Positions 9,801-18,763 of a stretch of DNA of 20,877 nt are shown here, in pieces. Within the stretch, counting starts at the first letter, position 1. Every line of letters starts with the position of its first letter. Both the position numbers and the translations under genes were made by a program. Under the pieces are notes generated by a model. That model did no database searches, had not been told where the DNA came from, and saw nothing but the letters and a program-made list of their open reading frames with translations. The stretch comes from Plakobranchus ocellatus (lineage: Eukaryota > Mollusca > Gastropoda > Plakobranchidae). The DNA lies in NCBI GenBank assembly GCA_019648995.1, contig BLXT01008384.1, positions 832,687 through 853,563 on the forward strand, in the 5' to 3' direction.

Positions 9801-12800
9801 CCTTTCTTAGTCTTCAATGTGCTTTCCATTTCTCATTCAGAAATCATGTCAAAAGTGTTTGTTGGTACAGTGTGACTCACTGGGGAGGACTGGTTTCTCT
9901 CAAAATAAAAATGGAGCAGTATTCTAGGGTCAGTTGATTTTAACTACAGACAAAGTCTTCTGAAGTGTTATTAGCAGCACTGCTAAGTTTTATGTTTACT
10001 TTCTTAGAGACTACATTAGAAGGTAACAAATCAACATAATTTAGATGTAACATCTTGAACATGCTAATTAATACAAGCTCGAAAAAAAATAAAATCAAAC
10101 TGTGCCATATCAGTTTTAAAAGAATCTTTCTCTTTATGAATAAAATCTTTTACCAAAGATCACTCTTCTAGCCAATTCATTGTTACTTGCTGATCTGAGC
10201 AAAACGCAATGTAAAAGTCATAACTTTTTTCTGTCAAATCCCAATTTAAAACAAAACCTATTGAGCTGTAAAATTCAAAGCATAGATTTTGTTGATTGAG
10301 CTAAAAATCTGAAGTGAAGAAATTCTTCTTATGGCTTTGGAAGAAGCCAATCAATTTTTTGTATATTTTTTTTTCTCTACTGAATCATTTCTTACAATAT
10401 ATTTATACATTGAAAAATAATGAGAAAAAAAATGCAGCTGCTATTACCATATTATATGTAGTTTTCTTTCAAAAGTAATAATGTAATTCACAAAACTTTT
10501 CCTGTTCATAAAAATCTTTAATGTTTTGGATTATTTTGATGATCCCAATGATGTTTTTTTCGATGGATTTAAATGGATGAATATTTCTAATTCTATAATA
10601 AGACCATAATTTGTGTTATGCCATCCCAATAGCATACATTCTGCAGAAAAATCTGCCATGGACATTTTTTTGGGCTTCCAATAAAGCATGCAAGAGCTTT
10701 AGATTTTCAAGAGCATCAAGAACTACAAGAGTGTGTCAAAGGTTATGCAAAAATTTGGCTGTGAATAATTGAGAATTAATGCAACTGCATCTTTGTTTAT
10801 TACACTTATTCTTTTTGTGGCAGCACTATGCATACGTGTCTCCTTAATTTAAGGAGCGTCAATCGCAGGTTTCAATGTGCTTCCTTTTTTTCATACCTGA
10901 GAAAACAAAATATCTTGAAAGATTTGGCCATACCTTCAACTTTAAAAATTAAAAAAAAAAGCAGTCTCATAATCGGTATGAAATAAGAAGACTGGCATTC
11001 AACTTGACGCACTGTTCCTTCAGAAAACACTTTGTTAGGTTGAAAACAAAAGTTAATGCACAGCACATAAAACTGAGTTATAGAACATTCTACCTGAGCC
11101 CTTGTGTAGTATTGCTTTGTTATTGCAAGGAAACGTTCTTGGCCGGCTGTGTCCCATATTTGCATCTTGATTGTTTTCCCTTCCACTTCAATAATCTTCA
11201 CTCGAAAGTCCACACCTTGAGAAACAGAAATAGACAATTTAAGCATTTTCAATTTTGAAATGAATGACTCCAAAAAGATATATTTTATAATAAATGAGTA
11301 GCAAAAAGACGAGTTTTACTTACCACACATTCCACCTTCAAAGTTTATATTTCTCAACTCACAATTTGATTTTATGATACTAAGTACTTCACTTTTGTTG
11401 ATTCCCCGACTTCCAACATAAAAATGTCATGTAAAGGATTTCCATCATTGTTAAGAATTAAAATAAAAAAGATTTCTATTGTTTTATTTGATAAGAGACT
11501 TACAAATGCATAAACTGTCTGGCTTGAAAAGTCATACTTTAGATTTTAAAGAAAAAAAAATCAATTTTGGCAACCTTGTCAATGTGTAAATGAACTAAAT
11601 AAATTCTGAAGATAGCTATGCTGACAAAATCACTATAAAAGAAATTATTCACCAATACTTTTAGTCTGCCTGTATGTGTAAGTGAAAACTAATGAAATAC
11701 CCATTTTTTCCTGAGATCTATTTTTTGAATGACTTGAACCTCACTAGTACCCTTTTACTCGTTCCTAAGTATAACTGGTGGTTCTTAGGTTCACAACATC
11801 ATGAAAATTGTGATGCTTAAAGTGCATGCACATGCCACTCTATGTTGTGGCAGTGAAAGATAAACTCAGAGGAGCATGAAATAAATAAGGTACCACACAG
11901 CTGAAATTAAAATCAGGTTTTTTTTAACATCTTAAGCAAACCTATTCATTTACCCACTACTAACTTGATATGAATTAAATAAATGGATTACAAATCAACT
12001 CACAAAAATAGATAATTATTATACAGTGCTTGAGGAAACAAACTGGTTTATTAGATATGTCTCAAGATTCTAGTCACAGAAAAACATTCTTACGGCTCTA
12101 AACAAACTGGTTTACGAGATCTAAAGTCTCAAGTTATGGGTGACACAGTCTCAATGGAACATTCTGGCTATAAACAAAGGTTCAGAGTCCATTAGAAATA
12201 ATTCTAACTATAAGTAGGAATAAACTGCAAGTGTAGGCTTTGCAATTTAAATACACAAAGGCTTGTGGAAGGTAAAATTTCAAAACAGGATTACTAGAAG
12301 ACTGTGATAAGACAGCTTTGGGCTGCATCATATAGTGCACAAAATCCAAAGTGCAAAACAGAAACCTAAAGTCACTCCATTGAATGAGTTTGTTTTCCAC
12401 AGAGCTTAGATATCCTCTGGTTAACCTTGGACTTGCAATTTACAATGTTAACTACCAAAAATTCCTTTGGCCTACGAGGGTAGCCTAGCAAAATATCACA
12501 CTTTGTGCGAGTCTGAATAAGCGTTCACTGAACTTGCTGAGCATAGATCTTAACATTCATTACTTATCAGGGATATTAGTGCTTTTGCTCATATGTGATA
12601 AGTTGTATAATTTATTGCGAAGGTAAAAAGTAAAACCAAAATTTTGGTGAAATTCTGGTAAAATAAATATGAAAGCATGTAAATATGAACAAAAAAAAAA
12701 ATGTTCAAGCTAAAGCGATATTACTAAGAGGTGCAAATTGTTTCATAAAATGTGTGGCACTCTTAAAAAAAATTAGTAAAGTTGGTTCCCTACTATAAGT

Positions 12801-13060
12801 TTATAAGTTATGAAATAAAAACAATAGTTTTTTTTTCTATCCAAATGAAACAGAATCATAACAAACGACATTTAAAAGCTAAAAAATAAGCTATCTTACA
12901 GAAACAATGCAACTCAACATATGCTCTCACCTAAGGTTGTCACATGGTGGTCATGAAACTCATGGTTGGCATACTGACACAGCAAACATGTCTTCCCAAC
13001 AGTTTGGTCCCCTACTAGCATCAGCCGTACCAGCTGATCATATCGGGCAATCGAAGCCAT
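6748..13060 (-). CDS. Rab-family small GTPase, six coding exons, complete
   Basis: Coding exons, in order of translation, are 13060-12931, 11215-11094, 9498-9421, 8427-8338, 7241-7176 and 6894-6748. They total 633 bases, or 210 residues plus TGA. All five introns are GT-AG and the frame stays open across every junction. Visible motifs are P-loop GDQTVGKT (17-24), switch I TLGVDF (42-47), WDTAGQE (64-70), NKID (123-126), ETCAK (151-155) and terminal CC (209-210) for geranylgeranylation. Proteins of this family cycle between GTP and GDP on membranes and recruit vesicle-transport effectors. The length is usual for Rabs. The stretches KTCLLC and [11 protein letters not shown] recall Rab15 and the Rab8/10/13/35 group from memory, but the first intron position and CC ending do not settle the subfamily. 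The ATG at 13060 has an in-frame TGA 21 bases upstream in genomic DNA. Odd points are the Q19-T20 pair in the P-loop and Cys in place of Ser in the G5 box. Certain as a Rab; the subfamily is uncertain. Confidence 0.95.
7176..7241 (-). CDS. Rab gene coding exon 5 (residues 141-162, G5 box)
   Basis: This is a 22-codon phase 0 exon with acceptor TACATAG and donor GTAATT. It encodes [20 protein letters not shown] plus two residues. ETCAK is the G5 box, which in most Rabs reads ETSAK; here the Ser is Cys. The short exon is recognised from its fit between exons 4 and 6 and from the A-x-x-x-G-x-x-(Y/F)-F-E-T pattern. Confidence 0.92.
7529..7550. repeat. TG dinucleotide microsatellite, 11 units
   Basis: An uninterrupted run of eleven TG units lies within Rab intron 4 (between exons 4 and 5). 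It is an ordinary simple repeat and probably length-variable. Confidence 0.95.
7964..7994. repeat. C tracts followed by A tract in Rab intron 4
   Basis: Two runs of seven C separated by one T are followed by TC and a 14-base A run. It is a low-complexity tract within the intron between exons 4 and 5, with no coding meaning. Confidence 0.85.
8338..8427 (-). CDS. Rab gene coding exon 4 (residues 111-140, NKID box)
   Basis: The exon is 30 codons in phase 0, with acceptor TTTGTAG and donor GTATAG. It encodes the beta strand VIIVG, the guanine-specificity box NKID at residues 123-126, then [14 protein letters not shown]. The last part corresponds to the Rab region in which 'R-x-V' precedes a helix starting with E-x-A. 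Confidence 0.93.
8428..9420 (-). other. Rab intron 3
   Basis: This intron of 993 bases has a GTAAGA donor and TTTGTAG acceptor. It holds a few imperfect GATGAT trinucleotides near 9321-9338. Nothing else was recognised. Confidence 0.85.
9421..9498 (-). CDS. Rab gene coding exon 3 (residues 85-110)
   Basis: Both splice sites are strong (TTCACAG acceptor, GTAAGA donor) and the exon is exactly 26 codons in phase 0. It encodes [20 protein letters not shown] and a short continuation. This matches the G-x-x-L-V-(Y/F)-D-(I/V)-(S/T) strand and following helix found in Rab proteins between switch II and the NKxD box. Confidence 0.93.
9499..11093 (-). other. Rab intron 2
   Basis: This intron of 1595 bases has a GTAGAA donor and TTCACAG acceptor. 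It is AT-rich, with no repeat family or nested gene recognised. Minus-strand open reading over 10872-11273 is exon 2 read through into its flanking introns. Confidence 0.85.
11094..11215 (-). CDS. Rab gene coding exon 2 (residues 44-84, switch II)
   Basis: The acceptor CTCAAG is preceded by a T-rich tract and the donor is GTAGAA. The exon encodes [20 protein letters not shown], then the G3 box DTAGQE and the switch II run [13 protein letters not shown]. The catalytic-type Gln of DTAGQE is present at residue 69. The Rab-typical WDTAGQERF string makes this the most diagnostic exon of the gene. Confidence 0.95.
11216..12930 (-). other. Rab intron 1
   Basis: This intron of 1715 bases has a GTGAG donor and CTCAAG acceptor. 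It contains the tandem repeat at 12036-12180 and an open stretch ending in a strong GTAAGT donor at 11324, described among the findings. Otherwise it is AT-rich with nothing recognised. Confidence 0.85.
12036..12180. repeat. Short tandem repeat, two and a half units of 64-72 bp
   Basis: AAACAAACTGGTTTA begins units at 12036 and 12100, and AAACAAAGGTT begins a third at 12172. Within the units GAGAT or TAGAT, GTCTCAAG, CACAG, AACATTCT and GGCT recur in the same order. It lies in Rab intron 1. No function is evident. Confidence 0.6.
12931..13060 (-). CDS. Rab gene coding exon 1 (residues 1-44, P-loop and switch I start)
   Basis: The exon starts at the ATG whose complement is 13058-13060 and ends with a GTGAG donor, splitting codon 44 (Gly) after its first base. 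It encodes the N-terminus [16 protein letters not shown], the P-loop GDQTVGKT at residues 17-24, and the run up to TTL of switch I. A possible acceptor (GCCTGCCAG) lies 7 bases before the ATG, at 13067-13075, so the 5' UTR may continue in a separate exon. Its polypyrimidine tract is poor, so the exon could equally extend upstream. Confidence 0.93.
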
Positions 13061-13942
13061 TGAAATCTGGCAGGCTGCTCAATTTAAAGTTTTAATTGTT
13101 TTATTCCGTCTCCTAAATCCTCATCTGTTTTCAAATGATAAAAAAGAATTTAAAAAAAAAAAAAATGAAATTTTCAAAGGCATTTCAATCTTTTCAATTT
13201 CATTCATATATTCAGAGAGACATTTGTGGGAATTTTTGGCATATGTTTGGCAATAGGAGATGAAAGGTGGAACTTGCTAGAACTATTTTTGTGCTATATC
13301 CTTGTAAGTAAAAATTTTGTTTTTTACTTCAATGTGATTTTCTCATATCTTGTTTTACTAATTTTGTTGCCTGAAAATTTCATAAATTCAGTTCTTATTA
13401 AGATAAAACCAAATTCAAACTATGTGTACCAATCAATGCAACACTATTTCCCAAAACATGAGTAATGTCTTAGGTAATGCTGATAGATGGGGGCAGATGT
13501 AAGCAAATCTGTCTTTCTTTATTTTTTTTCAAAATGTACACCATAAAATTTTTAAAACTTGGGTAACATGGTGGCTTTCCATTAATCAATTGGCGTGTAC
13601 ATACGAACATTGCGGTAAAGGCCTATTGTGCCTTTTCCCACCCTCCTTGATAATAATATTAAAATTCATTTGATTAGATATTTCCATCAATATCAACCAA
13701 TTAATTTGAGGCTTATTTGATGTTTTTTACATTGTTACTAGGCTATGTTATTGTGAATAAAAGAAGCATTGTGAGTGTTTACAACTTGCATCACAGATTA
13801 GACACATGGGGAGTGGTCTGTTGCTGACCAATAGGGCATGTCTTATATTTCAGTGAATGGTGCTATGGTGTTTACAGAAACTGACAGAATATTAATTTGT
13901 TCTTTGGCTGGATTCTGTTGCTTGATTTATGTTTCTAATCAA

Positions 13943-13956
13943 CCCCCCCCCCCCCC
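13943..13956. repeat. Poly(C) tract, 14 bases
   Basis: A pure run of 14 C is followed by more C-rich sequence (TTTCCCC, ACACCCCC) to about 13972. It lies in the intergenic space upstream of the Rab coding start and is G-rich on the minus strand. Confidence 0.9.
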
Positions 13957-14923
13957 TTTCCCCAACACCCCCTTCACACGTGTTGGAACTTGGACAGTTG
14001 GATTACATACTAGCATCTTGTTTGCTTGTAAGATGTTCTTGACCAAGATTATTGATTGATAGTTGTGAACCCTTCTCTGTGGTAACATGCTAGCTGCCAT
14101 CTTGGTTTGGGACCAATTAAATGAGTTATATTACACTATGGAAGGCAAATGTATTATAAATGTATGCTGTAGGTCCAGACACTAACTTATACTGCTGGAA
14201 AGAAAAGCTTGGCTTGGGATAGAGATGTAGTCACAGTCTGAGGGAATGAAAAAGAGAGAAGGATGAGAGTGGGATGGGGCCACTTATAGTGTGCAGCAGT
14301 TCTAAAAAAGTTGGTAGAGCCGTGTGTCTCATAGACCTTGATATTTTGATAGGGGTACTTGTACGACCAGGCTGATTACTAAGAGAGTAGGCCTAGCCTT
14401 TTTTCAGTTTTAAGAAGAGGCTATAGACAACTTGAACAACTAACTTGCTTTGACCTATGTTTATTGGGTGCGTTACATTTAATGATTTATAGTTTCAGAC
14501 ATATCCGTTTTCTGTTTGAGTAATATAACTGCTGAACTTTTCTGAGAAAAGGCTCCTTGTTTAAAGCGATGAAAACATTCCATAAAATTGATACCACTCA
14601 AAATAATGTCTAAATGGCACTAAATCTCAGCTTTCTGAAAATGTATGATTTCACAATTTTTTTTTCTAGCCTGCATGTAATACGTTCATTCCTCATACTA
14701 ATTATTTTGCATGTGTGACTCTGCCACACCCACATTTTTGTAAACAGCAACCTGTGGCAATGCCGCACTGAGTATCCTAATTTCAATGGATAACTTTTAG
14801 ATCTATAAAGCTATATTATATCCGATCTAGCTCTATCTTCAATTAAGCTTTCGATAAAATGAAGAGGTAGCAGGCCAAATCTTAATGAAAATAGCACTAT
14901 TTTCATACAAAATCTGCACAATT

Positions 14924-15000
14924 TGGCGCTTTTTTGTTTGTGCGAATCAGATAATTTAGCTATATAAAATGTCGGAGTGGGAACAAACAAAAAAGCACCA
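14924..15000. repeat. 18-bp inverted repeat with 41-base spacer
   Basis: TGGCGCTTTTTTGTTTGT at 14924-14941 is matched in reverse complement by ACAAACAAAAAAGCACCA at 14983-15000 with one mismatch. The T6 core lowers the significance, but the flanking TGG-GC bases also match. It could be a remnant of a short fold-back element. Confidence 0.45.
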
Positions 15001-15119
15001 TTAAGACTGAGGCAACTGCAATTTCTGGGACACATTTGCTGATCCAAAGGTTTTAAAATCACTAGGAAGATTGCAGCAAATGCAGTAGGAATAGACAAAG
15101 AATAACTTTTATTGAAAGT

Positions 15120-15750
15120 CTTAACTCATGGGTAACCGTAATGGTAGCAACAGCAGCACTAAAGGTTAACTGACAACAGGTTTGAGTGAGGACTGATCGG
15201 GACAACCAGTCACCAATGTTTGCTCCAAACGGGGCACCCTAAGATGAACCATTATCGGAAGTATTTCCCTTTTCATTCCCTTCAACCAATCTTAAGAATA
15301 TGTTTCTCTGGGCTACGTTGATCAAGATCTAAATTTAGATTCTCCTCACAATTCTTACAATCATTGAAATAAACGTTCGCACGCAGATCTTCGAAACGAA
15401 AAGATTTTGTGGAAAAAAGTATATCTAGATCTAGATCTAGGCTTCTTGAGAGCTCTATAGTTAGATTTGTAGATCGTAGGTCTAGATTTGGGGCACTGGA
15501 TTCTATACCTTGGGCTTACCATACCTGTGGTGGAAAAAGGCTGCAATGCAACTAGATATAGATCTAGATCTAATGAAACGGTGTCGATTTTCTTAGGAAA
15601 GCAAAAAAGGCTTTTATTCTACCAGGCTTGCAGGAGAAACGAAAGTAGACACTCGGCAACTCCACTATCTATCGGTAGTAAATAATTTACGGAAGCCATT
15701 CAATTTATAGATATGAATCGATATGAAACCTATGGAAACAAACAAAATCA
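15120..15750. promoter_or_regulatory. Candidate 5' / promoter region between the divergent genes
   Basis: Compared with its AT-rich surroundings this stretch has visibly more CG dinucleotides, for example in AACGTTCGCACGC, GATCGGG, AAACGGGG, CGAAACG and TATCGGTAG. On the minus strand CCACCACAG is followed by GTATGG, a good splice donor with its last exon base at 15525. This could end a 5' UTR exon of the Rab gene, joined to an acceptor near 13067. Assignment as a promoter or exon is inference from composition, that donor and position only. Confidence 0.3.
15424..15572. repeat. Paired TAGATC hexamer clusters
   Basis: Tandem TAGATC/CTAGAT units occur at 15424-15440 and again at 15552-15572, with single copies between (near 15450-15490). 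Because AGATCTAGATCT is its own reverse complement, the two clusters can also pair as an inverted repeat. Further lone copies lie at about 17083-17100 and 17835-17845. Confidence 0.7.
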
Positions 15751-16138
15751 TAATAATTTTTATAATATCTAGTCTCTTCAGTTTTATTAATTACAACACA
15801 CTTGGTTTTAGATATAAATCATATTGCACAAAAATTGTCAAATTGTTTTTAATATGGTTAGATCCAGGTATAAGTATTCCAGCTTCTCACATGAGTAGGT
15901 ATTTTCGGCATCATGTTGAACCATTATATTGCTCTATTTTTTAACTCACCTCGATGAACAATATATCAGCGAAGGTATTGAAGTATTGTTTAAATAAAAG
16001 GCTTCGCTGCATGTTCAGAGCATGTTTTTCGTTATATTCCATTGTGCAAAGGATACACCGATTATGAGTTATTGAACATAGAAGAGAGAGAAAAGCACCA
16101 TGCACCATAATCGATATAAATTAAATGTAAGAAAACAG

Positions 16139-16308
16139 CCACAAACTAAAATTTCTATTGAACAAAAAAGACTCACACAATTGTTGAACAGTTTAACGCA
16201 ATTGTTTTAGTCTTTTTTGTTCAGTTAACATATTAGGTTTTTTTTTACAGCGACTGTTTATAACAATTGAATTTGTCTTTTTTGTTCAATATAAATGTAA
16301 GTTTGTGA
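16139..16308. mobile_element. Small fold-back (MITE-like) element
   Basis: The left arm (16140-16192) and the reverse complement of the right arm (16251-16308) align through CACAAACT, ATTT, TATTGAACAAAAAAGAC, CAATTGTT and an AACAGT block. This gives about 50 bp of imperfect terminal inverted repeat around a short centre. A third, inverted copy of the AACAAAAAAGACT block sits inside at 16199-16227. A 14-bp direct repeat TGAGTTATTGAACA flanks the whole at 16065-16078 and 16319-16332, but it shares the TATTGAACA motif with the arms and so may not be a target duplication. No coding capacity. The structure is clear; the transposon family is not. Confidence 0.6.
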
Positions 16309-18732
16309 CTCTTATACTTGAGTTATTGAACAGAACCTTGATGATGGGAAGATTAATTAAGTTAATAATAGAACACAACACCTTAGGGATTTTTCCTTTT
16401 CGATAGTGTATTCTATCGCCAATTATCCGTTTCGCTTTTCTCATAACTTGGAAATAACTACTAAACTACCCAATTCGCAAGCTTTATATAATGCAATGAT
16501 ACAATTATCTACAAAAAAAAAAAAAACAACAACAACAAAAAAAGGATACATTATTCTCCCCATTTGATATTACATGAGAATGAAGGTTCAATAATTTTTT
16601 TCCGTATCTTTTTCTTGATCTTGGGATGATACTTTTTATGTGTGTAAAATGACACCAAGTGTTACTATTAGTAAACAATTGAACGTGCTGTCCAGCTTTC
16701 AAAATCATTCTAATTGATTAAAGTATCACTTTACTTTCCTGACTGAAATAAAGATCAGAATAAAAAAAAATTGGTATTGAATAACGTCAAATTTTAAAAT
16801 ATTTATAGAAGCACACATTTGCTGATTTCTTGGATCAATCTGTTTGTAGGCTCTTAGCTAAGGTTCTATTTTTATCTGCCAGTTATACAGATTTTTAATC
16901 TTGATTTGGCTGAGGCTATAAAATAACTACAAGTTTAATAAACAAGCTAAGTCCCTCCATCCATGCGTTCTTTCGTCTTAAAGGTCCTAAAATTAAACGG
17001 AGGATTAGATCAGTCAATGCCGAATTTGAAGATTAATAATTGGATTGTTTTTTTAAAAACTTGAATACTTTAAAAACTTAAAGCTAGATCTAGATGTAGA
17101 TTTAGCTATAATGATAAATCAGATTCAGAAAGAAAAAGTGTGAGGTGAGTGAAAACAAGAACTGCTTTTAAAAGCCGTAGACTATAGTTGTAAAACAATA
17201 TATTTACCCTCTCGAGCCATTGTTCGATGTATAACAAAGAAATTAATACACAAGACAAACCCACTGTTGTCATTGAGTAGTAAATGCAGTAGAAGACTAA
17301 TACTAATAGTAGTAATAGCTGTAGTGGTAGGCGAAGGAGGAAGAAAAGGGATTTGCCCTTTTTTCCCCTAGACTTCTCGCCTATAAAACATCTCATCAGT
17401 ATATTTCCACTTTATACATTACTCAGTATGTCATGCCTTATAAAATTGCATACAATCAGAGCAATCATTCATAAGATTCATCGAACATCCAAGCTTTGGA
17501 CCGCAGTCTAGAAGTTCAAAAGTTTTTTGTATCTTGAGCAAATTTAACAGCAGTGGAAAAGTATTCCTTAATTGACAAATTAAAATGAAAAATAATCTGT
17601 TTTCTTTAAAAGTACAAAGCAATTGAAGAAAAATTTTCATTTCAAACCTCTTGTTAGGTTGAACTTGCAAAAGATAAAATAATGCTTTTTAAAGTCAATG
17701 TCTCAATGTTGTTGATAACTTAACTCTGTGAAGGTGTAGTGAATTTCCTTTTCCATACACATCTAATTTGTGCTTTTGAAAAAAGCTGTATCTCTAGAGA
17801 TTTATTGTTGTGTTAAAAAAAACTCTGTAAGTAAGTCTAGATCTACTTTAAATTGTATTTAAATACACTGGGAAATTGAATATGCTTTCTAATAATTCCT
17901 TGTATAACAATCCCATTTATTATTTTTTTTATAGCAAGAAAATTTATTGATCTCACATATTGACAAAAACGATAATGATGAAATAAAAACGAATTTTATG
18001 AGTTTTTCCTTTCTCGATCAAAACAGTATAAAACAAATCAAACAGTACCCACATCAGAATAAGCATTAACTCATTTTGAATAAAACAAGAGTATCTTGTC
18101 ACTGTGCTCCGAATTGAATTTTTAGCCATCTCATCTTCATGAACTTAAATAATAAAATACAAGATTACCTTACACAAAAAAAGTAATCTATCAGGCAGAA
18201 TGTTGATTTCGTCACAGTGCATTTTATTTTCCTCTTAAATTGCAGTGTAATTTTATGTTCTCCAATCTAGACAAACAAGCACAAATTTCTCTTTCATTTT
18301 TCAGGAGTAATTCCATCATCAACCCAGATTTATAGAAATATAAGCAAACTTCTTTTGTAAATGAGATCAAGAAGTTCATGATCAATCAGAAAATAAGAAT
18401 ATTAATATGTGTTGTTCATTGAAATCTTTACTTTACCATTATTAAGTCTAACCATGTATCTCAGCTGTTCATGCTTTATTTCTTATTGATTTTATCTAAA
18501 AATTCCCTTCTATGTCATTAATTTCTGATCAAAGATTTATCCTCATCCTTATATCATTTTAAACAAATTTTGGTAACATTTTATCATAAACCCACATTTT
18601 ATGAATAATCAAGTAATTTAATTCTTAAAAATGTTACGTTTTAATCAGCCTTAAAAATTACTAAGTTTTATTTGATAATATACTGTTGCTTCTCTTCAAC
18701 TCCTTTTTGTCCTGAATGTTTTGAAAGAACAT
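16309..18732. other. Intergenic or 5' intron of the LRR gene
   Basis: AT-rich, with a poly(A) tract near 16.5 kb, degenerate AGT/TAG trinucleotides at about 17275-17332 and two lone TAGATC motifs. At least its right end must be intron of the LRR gene, because it ends in a splice acceptor. No upstream exon could be identified. Confidence 0.5.
16513..16543. repeat. Poly(A) / AAC low-complexity tract
   Basis: A run of 14 A leads into four CAA units and a further A run. It is intergenic, and nothing next to it resembles a retroelement body. Confidence 0.8.
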
Positions 18733-18758
18733 TGGTTTTCTTTCTTTTAACTCACAGG
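18733..18758 (+). other. Splice acceptor before the LRR coding exon
   Basis: A pyrimidine-rich run (ttttctttcttttaa) leads to CTCACAG, with the AG at 18756-18757. The exon then starts GTTGAT followed by ATG. This implies at least one upstream exon of the LRR gene somewhere in the preceding intergenic space. Its position could not be fixed. Confidence 0.7.
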
Positions 18759-18763
18759 TTGAT

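Larger units (their letters stand above)
13067..15119. other. Intergenic (or Rab 5' intron), nothing coding recognised
   Basis: AT-rich sequence upstream of the Rab coding start. It holds the poly(C) tract and the 14.9-kb inverted repeat. If the donor at 15524-15525 is used, this whole stretch would be a 5' UTR intron of the Rab gene. Confidence 0.5.

Noticed and set aside
14811-15098. Minus-strand open frame of 95 codons with Cys residues
   Set aside because: No homologous pattern recognised; it covers an inverted repeat and lacks splice or start context.
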